From SM23-28-2 sp964512285 (GTDB lineage: Bacteria > Chloroflexota > Dehalococcoidia > SM23-28-2): DNA of 49,936 nt. The stretch's first letter is position 1. Each line of letters begins with the position of its first letter. The stretch covers positions 1 to 49,936 of the forward strand of contig CAZEJO010000011.1 in assembly GCA_964512285.1 (NCBI GenBank), in the 5' to 3' direction. The notes beneath the pieces are model-generated. The model did not search any database. It saw only the letters and a list, made by a program, of their open reading frames with translations, and was not told the origin of the DNA. Of this stretch, positions 30,759 to 40,427 are shown in pieces. The translations under genes and the position numbers were made by a program.

Positions 30759-31250
30759 ATGTCACGACTGCTTGACGGCCTGGAGGTAGGGGAGAGAATT
30801 GGCCAACGCGTCCAGGAGGCGGTTGTGGAGGCCACGCCTCAATGGGTGGTGGTGCAGCCCGAGAAGCTGGTGGCCGTGGCGACCTACCTCCACGATGACA
30901 GCGAGATGGACTTTCGCTTTCTCATCGGCGTGACCGCGGTGGACTATTTGGACCACTTCGAGGTCGTCTATCATCTTCAGTCCATCTCCCGCAACCACGT
31001 GCTGACCCTGAAGACGCGAGCCTTTGACCACAAGAGCCCAGAGGTGTCGTCGCTGGTCTCCGTCTGGCGGGGAGCCGAACTCCAGGAGCGAGAGGTGTAC
31101 GACCTGATGGGCATCCGCTTCGCTGGCCATCCAGACTTGCGGCGGGTCTTCCTGTGGGAAGGCTTCGCTGGCCATCCTCTGCGGAAGGACTGGATGGGGA
31201 TGCCGGGCGGTTTCACTCCAGGGCTGGGACGATTCCCTCGCGAGGACTAG
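30759..31250 (+). CDS. nuoC: NADH-quinone oxidoreductase subunit C
   Basis: A 163-residue peripheral-arm subunit homologous to the 30-kDa subunit. The C-terminal signature WRGAELQEREVYDLMGIRFA and GHPLRKDW are well conserved. It is a separate gene, not fused to nuoD, and nuoD starts 10 bases later. In complex I it packs against NuoD and NuoB, but no nuoB is present in this cluster. Confidence 0.95.
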   Translation: MSRLLDGLEVGERIGQRVQEAVVEATPQWVVVQPEKLVAVATYLHDDSEMDFRFLIGVTAVDYLDHFEVVYHLQSISRNHVLTLKTRAFDHKSPEVSSLVSVWRGAELQEREVYDLMGIRFAGHPDLRRVFLWEGFAGHPLRKDWMGMPGGFTPGLGRFPRED

Positions 31251-31260
31251 AGAGCGTGCG

Positions 31261-32364
31261 ATGACGATGAAGAGCGAGCCGTTTGTGGTGAATGTGGGCC
31301 CTCAGCATCCCAGTACGCACGGCGTCTTTCGGCTGCGCTTCACGCTGGACGGCGAGAGGATCGTCGATGCCGAGATGATAATGGGCTACCTGCACCGGAG
31401 CATGGAGAAGCTGGCCGAGGGGCGCACCTACATTCAGAACATCCCCTTCACCGACCGCCTCGATTACCTATCGGCTATGTCCAACAATCTGGCCTACTGC
31501 ATGGCGGTGGAGAAGCTGATGGGCATCGAGGTTCCGGAGCGCGGCCAGTTTCTGCGGGTGATCATGGCCGAGTTCCAGCGGATCGCCAATCATGCCATGG
31601 CCATCGGATCGTTTGCCATGGAGTGCGGCGTCTGGTTCACGCCGATGATGTGGATGTTCCGCGATAGGGAGAAGATCCTAGACCTGTTTGAGATGACCTG
31701 CGGCGCGCGCCTGACTACCAACTATGTGCGCATCGGTGGGGTGTCGTTCGACATTCCGCCCGAGTTCATGCCTGCTGCCACGGCTCTGGTGAAGGAGCTG
31801 CCCGAACGCATCGCCGAGTACGAGTCTCTCCTGCTGGAGAACGAGATCATAGTCGTGCGCTCGCGGGACGTCGGCGTTCTACCGCCCGAGCTGGCCATCG
31901 CCGCTTCGACGAGCGGGCCAGTGCTGCGGGGCAGCGGTGTGATGTGGGACATCCGCAAGGCTGACCCCTACGCGGCGTACGATCGGTTGGACTTCGACAT
32001 CCCGGTGGGCACCCGCGGCGACTGCTACGATCGCTTCATAGTGCGTATGGAGGAACTGCGGCAGAGCGTGCGCATCCTGGAGCAAGCGCTCGCCATGCTG
32101 CCGGAGGGGCCGGCCAGTGTGGAGGTTCCCCTGGCTTTGCGACCGCCGGTGGGCGAGGCATACGCGCGCATCGAGGCGCCGAAGGGGGAGTTGGGCTTCT
32201 ATCTGGTGAGCGACGGCAGCCCTCATCCGCAGCGGTTTCACATTCGCTCGCCGTCGTTCATCAATCTGACGCCGCTGCGTGACATGGTGTTGGGACTGAC
32301 CATCCCTGACGCGATCGTCACTCTGGGCAGCATCGACATCGTTCTGGGCGAGGTTGACCGCTGA
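31261..32364 (+). CDS. nuoD: NADH-quinone oxidoreductase subunit D
   Basis: A 367-residue 49-kDa-type subunit forming the quinone pocket. GPQHPSTHGVFRL contains the quinone-site His, and FTDRLDYLSAMSNNLAYCMA carries the Tyr position that with that His holds the quinone head group. The end FINLTPLRDMVL and VTLGSIDIVLGEVDR is canonical. The subunit looks fully competent although the electron donor to the quinone, cluster N2 in NuoB, is not encoded nearby. The stop overlaps the nuoH start by one base (TGATG). Confidence 0.96.
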   Translation: MTMKSEPFVVNVGPQHPSTHGVFRLRFTLDGERIVDAEMIMGYLHRSMEKLAEGRTYIQNIPFTDRLDYLSAMSNNLAYCMAVEKLMGIEVPERGQFLRVIMAEFQRIANHAMAIGSFAMECGVWFTPMMWMFRDREKILDLFEMTCGARLTTNYVRIGGVSFDIPPEFMPAATALVKELPERIAEYESLLLENEIIVVRSRDVGVLPPELAIAASTSGPVLRGSGVMWDIRKADPYAAYDRLDFDIPVGTRGDCYDRFIVRMEELRQSVRILEQALAMLPEGPASVEVPLALRPPVGEAYARIEAPKGELGFYLVSDGSPHPQRFHIRSPSFINLTPLRDMVLGLTIPDAIVTLGSIDIVLGEVDR

Positions 32365-33605
32365 TGATCTTCCTGGCCGAGTGGTGGGACGTGCGCGACC
32401 TGGGCAATGCTGTCGGAGCGTTGCTGGAATGGCTGGGCGACCACGGTCCCGACTGGCTGCCCTACATCGTGTCGGCCGTCGTTGGCTCCATTACCATCGT
32501 TGTCTTCCTGCTGACCAGCCTGCTCGTGTTCGCCTGGGTGGAGCGGCGGCTGATCGGCCGCATCCAGGCGCGAATGGGCCCGAACAGGGTTGGGCCGTGG
32601 GGCGCGTTCCAGAGCGTCGCCGACGCCATCAAGTTCGTTACCAAGGAGGCGATCACCAGCGCCAACGCCGACCGCTGGGTGTTCTGGCTGGCGCCGATAC
32701 TGGTGGTGGTTCCGGCGCTCGTGGTGTTTGCCGTCATCCCTTTCAACGAGGGCATGATCCTGGCCGACCTGAACGTGGGTGTCCTCTTCCTGGTCGCTGT
32801 CGGGTCGGTCACTGCCATCCCCATATTCATGGCGGGCTGGTCCTCCAACAACAAGTTCTCTTTGATGGGGGCGATGCGGGAAGTGGCCATGCTCATCAGC
32901 TACGAGATACCGCTGGTGCTGGCTTTGCTAGGGGTGGTGATCTTCACCAACACCATGAGGATGAACGGCATCGTCGGCTGGCAGGATGAGCACAACACCT
33001 GGCTGGTCTTCCTGCAGCCGCTGGCCGTTCTCATCTACTTCATCTGCGGCGCTGTGGAGATCAACCGTACGCCCACTGACATCGCCGAGGCGGAGTCGGA
33101 GATTGTGGCCGGCTACCACACCGAGTACTCGGGAATAAAGTTCGGCATGTTCTGGCTGGCCGAATACTTTGCCGGCTTCGCCATCGCGGCGATCATCGCC
33201 ACCCTCTATCTGGGCGGCTGGACCTTGTGGGGGCTGGAGGAGTGGGTACCCGGCTGGATGATCTTCCTGGTCAAACTTTACGGTTTGTTTTGGTTCTTCA
33301 TCTGGATGCGCGGCACGCTGCCTCGCCTGCGCATCGACCAGCTTATGGCCTTCGCTTGGAAGGTCCTTCTGCCTCTGGGCCTGATCAACATCTTCTTTGC
33401 TGGCCTGGAGGTTCTGCTCTGGCAGGAGAACGATCTACCGGCGGAGGCGGTGCTGCCCGGCTTTGCCATTGCCAACCTGGTGCTGGCGGTGGTCCTGATA
33501 GCGGCCTGGGCGCAACTGCTGGGGCGGGGGCGGCCCCAGTACCGACCGACGCGGGCACGGCTGGTCAAGGAGCTGGGGGCTGTGATCTATGGAGAGGAGG
33601 CTTAG
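32364..33605 (+). CDS. nuoH: NADH-quinone oxidoreductase subunit H
   Basis: A 413-residue membrane subunit joining the peripheral arm to the membrane arm. AWVERRLIGRIQARMGPNRV with GPWGAFQSVADAIKFVTKE is the diagnostic stretch, and FIWMRGTLPRLRIDQLMAFA is the conserved later loop. About nine hydrophobic helices are seen; the N-terminus carries about 30 extra residues. Translationally coupled to nuoD. The next gene starts 12 bases after it, leaving no room for nuoI, which normally lies here. Confidence 0.95.
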   Translation: MIFLAEWWDVRDLGNAVGALLEWLGDHGPDWLPYIVSAVVGSITIVVFLLTSLLVFAWVERRLIGRIQARMGPNRVGPWGAFQSVADAIKFVTKEAITSANADRWVFWLAPILVVVPALVVFAVIPFNEGMILADLNVGVLFLVAVGSVTAIPIFMAGWSSNNKFSLMGAMREVAMLISYEIPLVLALLGVVIFTNTMRMNGIVGWQDEHNTWLVFLQPLAVLIYFICGAVEINRTPTDIAEAESEIVAGYHTEYSGIKFGMFWLAEYFAGFAIAAIIATLYLGGWTLWGLEEWVPGWMIFLVKLYGLFWFFIWMRGTLPRLRIDQLMAFAWKVLLPLGLINIFFAGLEVLLWQENDLPAEAVLPGFAIANLVLAVVLIAAWAQLLGRGRPQYRPTRARLVKELGAVIYGEEA

Positions 33606-33617
33606 GGGAGCGCACTG

Positions 33618-34136
33618 ATGGAGGTCGTCGGTTCAAGCGTAGCCTTCGAGGACGTCGGTTCAATCGTAGCCTTCTGGTCGCTGGCCGTGGTAACAGTGGG
33701 GGCGGCCCTGATGGTGGTGGCCGTCCGTAACCTCATTCACGCGGTTCTGTTCCTGATCCTGAGCTTCATCGGCGTGGCCGGCCTGTACATCACGCTGTCC
33801 GCTGACTTCGTGGCGATCACCCAGATCCTGATCTACGCCGGGGCTATCTCTGTTCTTATCCTGTTCGCTGTTCTGCTCACGCCGAGGGCGGCTCGCGATA
33901 ACGCCGAGACCTTCCTCCAGGTGCCAGGGCTGGTGCTGGCAGCGCTGGTCGGGGTCACCATCGGGGCGATCGTTCTGGTCACCGACTGGAATGAGGCTAC
34001 CCGTGGCCCCTTCTCGGAGACGGCGGTGGCCATCGGCGAGGCGCTGCTCGACAAGTATGTCCTGCCCTTCGAGATCGCCTCCGTGATCCTGTTGGCGGCG
34101 ATGGTGGGGGCTATCGTGCTGGTACGGGAGGACTAG
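33618..34136 (+). CDS. nuoJ: NADH-quinone oxidoreductase subunit J
   Basis: A 172-residue five-helix subunit. AVRNLIHAVLFLILSFIGVA and SADFVAITQILIYAGAISVL are family hallmarks, the latter containing the pi-bulge helix. The first 20 residues contain a tandem duplication (VVGSSVAFE/DVGSIVAFW). It is coupled to nuoK, which starts 3 bases after the stop. Confidence 0.94.
   Translation: MEVVGSSVAFEDVGSIVAFWSLAVVTVGAALMVVAVRNLIHAVLFLILSFIGVAGLYITLSADFVAITQILIYAGAISVLILFAVLLTPRAARDNAETFLQVPGLVLAALVGVTIGAIVLVTDWNEATRGPFSETAVAIGEALLDKYVLPFEIASVILLAAMVGAIVLVRED
33624..33677 (+). repeat. 27-bp tandem duplication at the nuoJ N-terminus
   Basis: Units 33624-33650 and 33651-33677 both contain the string GTCGGTTCAAGCGTAGCCTT with few changes and encode VVGSSVAFE and DVGSIVAFW. 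The extra unit lengthens the segment before the first helix. Confidence 0.75.
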
Positions 34137-34139
34137 GCG

Positions 34140-34454
34140 GTGTCGGTGGATCTGAGCCACTATCTTCTGGTGGGGGCCATCCTGTTCTCCATCGGTCTGT
34201 ACGTGGCGCTGGCCAAGCGCAATGCGGTGGGGATCCTCATGGGCATCGAGCTCATGTTCAATGCTGTGAACCTGACACTGATCGCCTTCTCTCGCTTTGT
34301 CAGCCCGCCCACGGACGTGACCGGCCACGTGTTCGTGGTGTTCGTGATTACAGTGGCGGCCGCCGAGGCAGCGCTGGCGCTGGCGCTGGCGATGGTGGTC
34401 TACCGCAACCGGGAGACTATCGACATCGACAAGATCAATCTGATGAGGTGGTAG
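34140..34454 (+). CDS. nuoK: NADH-quinone oxidoreductase subunit K
   Basis: A 104-residue three-helix antiporter-like subunit. GLYVALAKRNAVGILMGIEL with MFNAVNLTL holds the two membrane Glu residues needed for proton transfer (in GIEL and VAAAEAALAL). The start is GTG, 3 bases after the nuoJ stop. A short gene of unknown role follows 6 bases later. Confidence 0.95.
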   Translation: MSVDLSHYLLVGAILFSIGLYVALAKRNAVGILMGIELMFNAVNLTLIAFSRFVSPPTDVTGHVFVVFVITVAAAEAALALALAMVVYRNRETIDIDKINLMRW

Positions 34455-34460
34455 GGCGCT

Positions 34461-34658
34461 ATGTGGGTGGAGCTGATGGAGGTCAAGAACGCCTACATAG
34501 CCGAGGCCTGGAAGGAATTGTTCAACGCTGAGGGCCTGGCTGTGCGGGTGGTGCCGCTATCGGAGGAGTGGAGCGAGGCGGGCGAACTGGAGCCGCGCAA
34601 GCTGTACGTGCCTCAAGGCAAGCTGCACGTGGCCAAGGAGATCCTGAGAAAGATCTAG
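34461..34658 (+). CDS. Small DUF2007-like protein inside the nuo operon
   Basis: A 65-residue soluble protein starting MWVELMEVKNAYIAEAWKEL and ending YVPQGKLHVAKEILRKI. The pattern (beta strand, helix covering a chain position, later strand and helix with an acidic/basic linker) resembles the putative signal-transducing DUF2007 family. It is not a known complex I subunit. It is tightly packed between nuoK (6 bases) and nuoL (9 bases) with intact start and stop, so it is very probably translated. An assembly or regulatory role is inference from position only. Confidence 0.72.
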   Translation: MWVELMEVKNAYIAEAWKELFNAEGLAVRVVPLSEEWSEAGELEPRKLYVPQGKLHVAKEILRKI

Positions 34659-34667
34659 AAGCGAACG

Positions 34668-36584
<1,917 letters not shown>

Positions 36585-36596
36585 GGGAAGGCGATC

Positions 36597-38060
36597 GTGC
36601 TATCATTCATCGTTTTCTTCCCTCTGTTGGGGATCGCTATCATCGCCCTGCTCCCCCGGGAGCGAGAGCGCGACTCCAAGTGGGTGGCGGCGGCCACGGC
36701 CTTCGTGGTGCTTGTGGCGGCCGTGGGTCTTTTCGTCGCCTTCGACCGTGACCAGACGGGCTTCCAGTTCGTTCAGAGCCACACCTGGATCAGCGGCGAC
36801 ATCGCCCACTTCGACATCCAGTACCTGCTGGGCGTGGACGGCCTAAGCATGGCGATGTTGGTGCTCACGGCACTGCTGGGGCTGGTGGCGGTGCTCATCT
36901 CCTGGAACATCGATCTGCGGCCCAAGGAGTACTTCGCCTGGCTGCTGCTGCTGGAGATGAGCCTTCTGGGCGTGTTCACCGCCTTGGACTTCCTGCTCTT
37001 CTTCATCTTCTGGGAGATCGAGCTGATCCCCATGTACTTCCTTATCTCCATCTGGGGCACCGGCCGCAAGGTGTACTCGGCCTGGAAGTACGTATTCTTC
37101 ACCTTCTTCGGCAGCGCTTTCATGCTGGTGGGCCTGCTGGTGCTGGGCTTCGCGGCTGGCACCTTCGATATCAGGCTCCTGAGCCAGATGGAGATCCACG
37201 ATGCTCTGGTGCCGACCCATGTGCTGTTCTTCCTGCTGATCTTCGGGTTCGCGATTAAGCTGCCGGTGTTTCCCTTCCACACCTGGCTGCCCGACGCGCA
37301 TACCGATGCGCCCACAGCGGTGAGCGTGATGCTGGCGGGCGTTCTTCTGAAGATGGGCGGCTACGGCATGCTGCGCATTTGCCTGAGTATCCTTCCCGAC
37401 GTGGCGCGCGATGCCGCCGTCTGGCTGGCGATCTTCGGGGTGGTGAACATCCTGTACGGGGCGCTGGTGACCCTGGTCCAGACCGACCTCAAGAGGCTGA
37501 TCGCCTATAGCAGTATCAGCCATATGGGATACGTGCTGCTGGGCTTGTCTGCGCTGGGGCAGGTGGGCCTGACGGGGGCGGGCATGCAGATGTTCACCCA
37601 TGGCGTGATCACGGGCCTGCTGTTCGTCATGGTGGGGCTGGTCTACGAGCGCGCCCACACGCGCCAGATCGGCGAGCTGTCGGGTCTGGCCCACCAGATG
37701 CCGATGGTCGCCGTGGTGATGGTTATCGCCGGCCTGGCATCGCTGGGTCTACCCAGCATGGCGGGTTTCGTATCGGAGGTGATGATCTTCTTAGGCACCT
37801 TCGGCAAGCACGGGGCGCTGACGATCCTGGGGGTGATCGGCATCCTGCTGACGGCGGGCTACATCCTGTGGATGATCCAGAGGGTGTTCCTGGGCGAGAG
37901 TATGCCTCGCTGGGAGGGCCTGGGCGACGCAACCGCCTGGTGGGAGCGAACCGCCATGATAGCGATGGTGGCCGTCATCTTTCTCGTCGGTATCTACCCG
38001 GCGGTGGTGGCCGACATCATCGAGACCGGCGTGGAGCCGATCGTAGGAAGGCTGGCCTGA
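36597..38060 (+). CDS. nuoM: NADH-quinone oxidoreductase subunit M
   Basis: A 487-residue antiporter-like subunit. FFIFWEIELIPMYFLISIWG contains the key membrane Glu, with KLPVFPFHTWLPDAHTDAPT and LKRLIAYSSISHMGYVLLGL following. Fourteen or so membrane helices are present. The start is GTG. The stop lies one base before the nuoN start, so the two are coupled. Confidence 0.96.
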   Translation: MLSFIVFFPLLGIAIIALLPRERERDSKWVAAATAFVVLVAAVGLFVAFDRDQTGFQFVQSHTWISGDIAHFDIQYLLGVDGLSMAMLVLTALLGLVAVLISWNIDLRPKEYFAWLLLLEMSLLGVFTALDFLLFFIFWEIELIPMYFLISIWGTGRKVYSAWKYVFFTFFGSAFMLVGLLVLGFAAGTFDIRLLSQMEIHDALVPTHVLFFLLIFGFAIKLPVFPFHTWLPDAHTDAPTAVSVMLAGVLLKMGGYGMLRICLSILPDVARDAAVWLAIFGVVNILYGALVTLVQTDLKRLIAYSSISHMGYVLLGLSALGQVGLTGAGMQMFTHGVITGLLFVMVGLVYERAHTRQIGELSGLAHQMPMVAVVMVIAGLASLGLPSMAGFVSEVMIFLGTFGKHGALTILGVIGILLTAGYILWMIQRVFLGESMPRWEGLGDATAWWERTAMIAMVAVIFLVGIYPAVVADIIETGVEPIVGRLA

Positions 38061-38061
38061 G

Positions 38062-39525
38062 ATGGACGAGCTGGCTAGCGTCGATCGCCTTGGGCCCGAG
38101 CTGATCCTGCTGGCCTTCGCCGGCATCATCGTGCTGACCGACTTGGTGGTGCAGCGGCGGTGGCTGGTGGTGGGCAGCAGCCTGCTGGCGGTGGCCGGCT
38201 CTCTCATCTGGACGGGCACCCTGCTTGCCCGTGACATGCGGGGCAGCGCCTTCGACGGGCTGCTGGTGGTGGACAACTTCTCGCTCTTCTTCGCCTTCCT
38301 CTTGGCCGGCATCGCCGCCGTGGTTATCCTGGCCTCCATCGACTACAGCGAGCGATTCAGCCGCTACCAGGCCGAGTACTACGCGCTCATCCTGACCTCG
38401 GCGGCTGGCATGATGCTCCTGGCCGCCACTGTTGATCTTATCGCTATCTTCATCGTTCTGGAGCTGACCGGTATCTCGCTGTACATCCTGGTGGCCTTCC
38501 TTAAGGACATCCGCTCCAGCGAGGCTGGCCTCAAGTATCTTCTGCTGGGTGCTATGAGCACCGCCGTCACCCTGTACGGCATGGCCCTTCTGTTCGGGCT
38601 GTCGGGAAGCACCAGCCTGGACGACATAGCGAAGGTGGTGGCCGCGGCCAACGACGATACACGGGCGGCGGTGGTGCTGGCGATGGTCTTCCTGGTGGCG
38701 GGTCTGGGCTTCAAGATGGCGGTGGTGCCCTTCCAGATGTGGGTGCCCGATGTGTACGAGGGTGCACCGACGCCGATCACCGCCTACCTGTCGGTGGGGA
38801 GCAAGGCGGCGGGATTCGCGGTGGTGATGCGCATCTTCTTCGAGGCTTTCGGCGACCGCTCTATCAGCAGCGACTGGTCGAACATGTTTGCCGCTGTCGC
38901 CGCCATCTCGATGACCGTGGGCAACGTGGTGGCCATTACTCAGACCAACATCAAGCGAATGCTGGGGTACAGCTCCATCGCCCAGGCGGGGTACCTGGTG
39001 GTCGGCCTGGCGGCGATCTCCTCCGCCGAAGGCGGGTTCAGCCTGGGGGCCAGCGGCGTCATGTTCTTCCTGGTGGCCTACGCTTTCACCAATCTGGGGG
39101 CCTTCGTAGCCATCATCGCCATCTCCAACCGGATCAACAGCGACGAGATAGGCGACTACGCCGGCATGGCCCGGCGAGCGCCACTGTTGGCGCTGGGCCT
39201 CACCCTGTGTCTGGTGTCTCTCACCGGCATCCCGCCGACCGCCGGCTTCATCGCGAAGGTCTACATCTTCAATGCGGCCGTCCAGAGCGACCTGGTCTGG
39301 CTGGTCATCGTGGGCGTGCTCAACAGCGTGGTGTCCGCCTACTACTACCTGCGAGTGGTGCTCCAGATGTTCTTGGAGGCTCCGGCCAGCGAGGAGCGCG
39401 TCTCCGCCGGGCCATCCCTCGGCCTGGCGATGGCCATTGCCAGCGGCGGCATCTTGTTCATCGGCATCCTGCCGTTCCTCCTGCTGGAGGTCTCGGAGAC
39501 GGCGGCCAGGACGTTCGGCGGCTAA
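38062..39525 (+). CDS. nuoN: NADH-quinone oxidoreductase subunit N
   Basis: A 487-residue antiporter-like subunit closing the nuo cluster. FIVLELTGISLYILVAFLKD has the conserved Glu, VVPFQMWVPDVYEGAPTPIT the loop over the half-channel, and TNIKRMLGYSSIAQAGYLVV the discontinuous helix region. Its reverse strand contains a long open frame that is only a codon-bias shadow. ybeY follows after 48 bases. Confidence 0.96.
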   Translation: MDELASVDRLGPELILLAFAGIIVLTDLVVQRRWLVVGSSLLAVAGSLIWTGTLLARDMRGSAFDGLLVVDNFSLFFAFLLAGIAAVVILASIDYSERFSRYQAEYYALILTSAAGMMLLAATVDLIAIFIVLELTGISLYILVAFLKDIRSSEAGLKYLLLGAMSTAVTLYGMALLFGLSGSTSLDDIAKVVAAANDDTRAAVVLAMVFLVAGLGFKMAVVPFQMWVPDVYEGAPTPITAYLSVGSKAAGFAVVMRIFFEAFGDRSISSDWSNMFAAVAAISMTVGNVVAITQTNIKRMLGYSSIAQAGYLVVGLAAISSAEGGFSLGASGVMFFLVAYAFTNLGAFVAIIAISNRINSDEIGDYAGMARRAPLLALGLTLCLVSLTGIPPTAGFIAKVYIFNAAVQSDLVWLVIVGVLNSVVSAYYYLRVVLQMFLEAPASEERVSAGPSLGLAMAIASGGILFIGILPFLLLEVSETAARTFGG

Positions 39526-39573
39526 GGGCTCGCCTCTGTTGAATCGCCAGCCAGCGGGTGCTAGCATGCCAGC

Positions 39574-40056
39574 ATGGCTGGCCGTCGACCCTCTCGTTCC
39601 GCTCATCGGATAGATGTGCAGGTCGCCCGGCCTTTTCGCTCAGCGCTGCGGGCGGTCTGGCTGAGGCGGATCGCCCGCCACGTTCTGGCGGCGGAGGACG
39701 CTGGCCCTACCGAGCTGGGTGTGGTCATCACCGACGACGCCACCGTGCGCGAGCTGAACGGCCGCTATCTCGGCGTCGATGAGCCGACGGACGTTCTCTC
39801 CTTCGGGCTGGGCGAGAAGGACGGTGCGCCCTTTACCCTGCCGCCGGGCGAGGCCCCAAGCCTGGGCGAGGTGATCATCTCCTATCCGACGGCGGTGCGG
39901 CAGGCCGAGGAGCAGGGCCACAGCGTGGAGGCCGAGGTGGCTCACCTGCTGGTGCACGGTGTCCTCCACCTGCTGGGGTACGATCACGTGGAGGCGGAAG
40001 AGGAGCGCAAGATGCGGGAGAGGGAGAAGGAAATTCTGGCGGGTTTGGAGAGTTAG
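39574..40056 (+). CDS. ybeY: Endoribonuclease YbeY (rRNA maturation)
   Basis: A 160-residue single-strand endoribonuclease active in 16S rRNA 3'-end maturation and ribosome quality control. The zinc motif HGVLHLLGYDH (H-x3-H-x5-H) is complete, and LGVDEPTDVLSFGLGE is the preceding conserved block. The ATG sits in the middle of a perfect palindrome GCCAGC-ATG-GCTGGC (39568-39582), and no good ribosome-binding site is seen; an in-frame TAG at 39562 excludes an upstream start. A GTG at codon 15 is the main alternative start. Confidence 0.93.
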   Translation: MAGRRPSRSAHRIDVQVARPFRSALRAVWLRRIARHVLAAEDAGPTELGVVITDDATVRELNGRYLGVDEPTDVLSFGLGEKDGAPFTLPPGEAPSLGEVIISYPTAVRQAEEQGHSVEAEVAHLLVHGVLHLLGYDHVEAEEERKMREREKEILAGLES

Positions 40057-40138
40057 GGCGGAAACCGGTTGATAATGTCAGCGGCCTCTGACAAAATGTC
40101 GGTGAGTAGTTCTGACACTTGAGGCCTAAGGTTTAGGG

Positions 40139-40252
40139 TTGAGGGTGTGAGAAGCGTCGGGGCTGTATAGCGATCGGCCAACTGCGTCGGCAGGGGGCTG
40201 GAGGGGATCTCTGCCGGGTCTGACCGACCGCTATCTAGTCCCGACGCCTCAA
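40139..40252 (-). ncRNA. Candidate structured small RNA (imperfect inverted repeat), minus strand
   Basis: Arms of 24 bases at 40154-40177 and 40224-40247 pair at 20 positions plus one wobble. TTGAG/CTCAA can extend the outer end with a bulge. The inside holds a second hairpin CGGCAG...CTGCCG (40188-40193/40211-40216). A promoter on the minus strand would start transcription near 40250, at the edge of the structure. SRP RNA is often upstream of dnaX, but the conserved GGAAG/AGCAG tip is not visible. A mobile palindromic element is the main alternative. Confidence 0.4.
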
Positions 40253-40256
40253 GCAC

Positions 40257-40285
40257 AATCTAACCCGCTACGGCAAACGTGGCAA
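40257..40285 (-). promoter_or_regulatory. Candidate promoter reading leftward into the inverted repeat
   Basis: On the minus strand TTGCCA (plus 40280-40285), a 17-base spacer and TAGATT (plus 40257-40262). There is no leftward protein gene for it to serve, since ybeY lies on the plus strand, which is why a small RNA is suggested. Confidence 0.45.
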
Positions 40286-40290
40286 GCGAC

Positions 40291-40311
40291 TTATCCACGG
40301 AGTTATCCACC
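40291..40311 (+). promoter_or_regulatory. Two DnaA-box-like sites in direct repeat
   Basis: TTATCCACG (40291-40299) and TTATCCACC (40303-40311) each match 8 of 9 bases of TTATCCACA and are spaced 12 bases apart. They lie between the divergent promoters, so DnaA could control dnaX or the leftward transcript. Two sites alone are too few for an origin. Confidence 0.5.
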
Positions 40312-40367
40312 GCCCTTCTATCAGTTTATTGGTTTTTCATCGGTGCGAGCGCCGGGTTCCGACGCAT

Positions 40368-40395
40368 TTGACGAGCGGCGGGCGTGGTCTATAAT
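40368..40395 (+). promoter_or_regulatory. Near-consensus promoter of dnaX
   Basis: TTGACG (40368-40373), a 16-base spacer and perfect TATAAT (40390-40395). The transcript would begin about 25 bases before the TTG start codon. Confidence 0.8.
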
Positions 40396-40427
40396 GGCCT
40401 CGAGATGTAGCGTTTTGCGGTGGTTTT

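Larger units (their letters stand above)
40057..40427. other. 371-bp regulatory intergenic region upstream of dnaX
   Basis: From left to right it contains a hairpin TGTCAG-CGGCCT-CTGACA (40076-40093), a large imperfect inverted repeat (40139-40252), a minus-strand promoter (40257-40285), two DnaA-box-like sites (40291-40311), an AT-richer stretch near 40318-40340, and the dnaX promoter (40368-40395). No protein gene fits. Confidence 0.6.

Noticed and set aside
38017..39606. Long open frame on the minus strand (529 codons) opposite nuoN
   Set aside because: nuoN is unmistakable, and the reverse frame is rich in His, Gln and Arg without domain features, as expected for an antisense shadow of a membrane protein.
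40139..40252. SRP RNA (ffs/scr), which commonly lies next to dnaX
   Set aside because: The folded hairpin has a suitable size, but the conserved tip (GGTCAGG-type, GGAA loop, AGCAG side) was not found on either strand; kept only as an unnamed candidate RNA.
40057..40427. Chromosomal replication origin
   Set aside because: Only two DnaA-box-like sites, no dnaA or dnaN gene nearby and no repeated AT-rich 13-mers.
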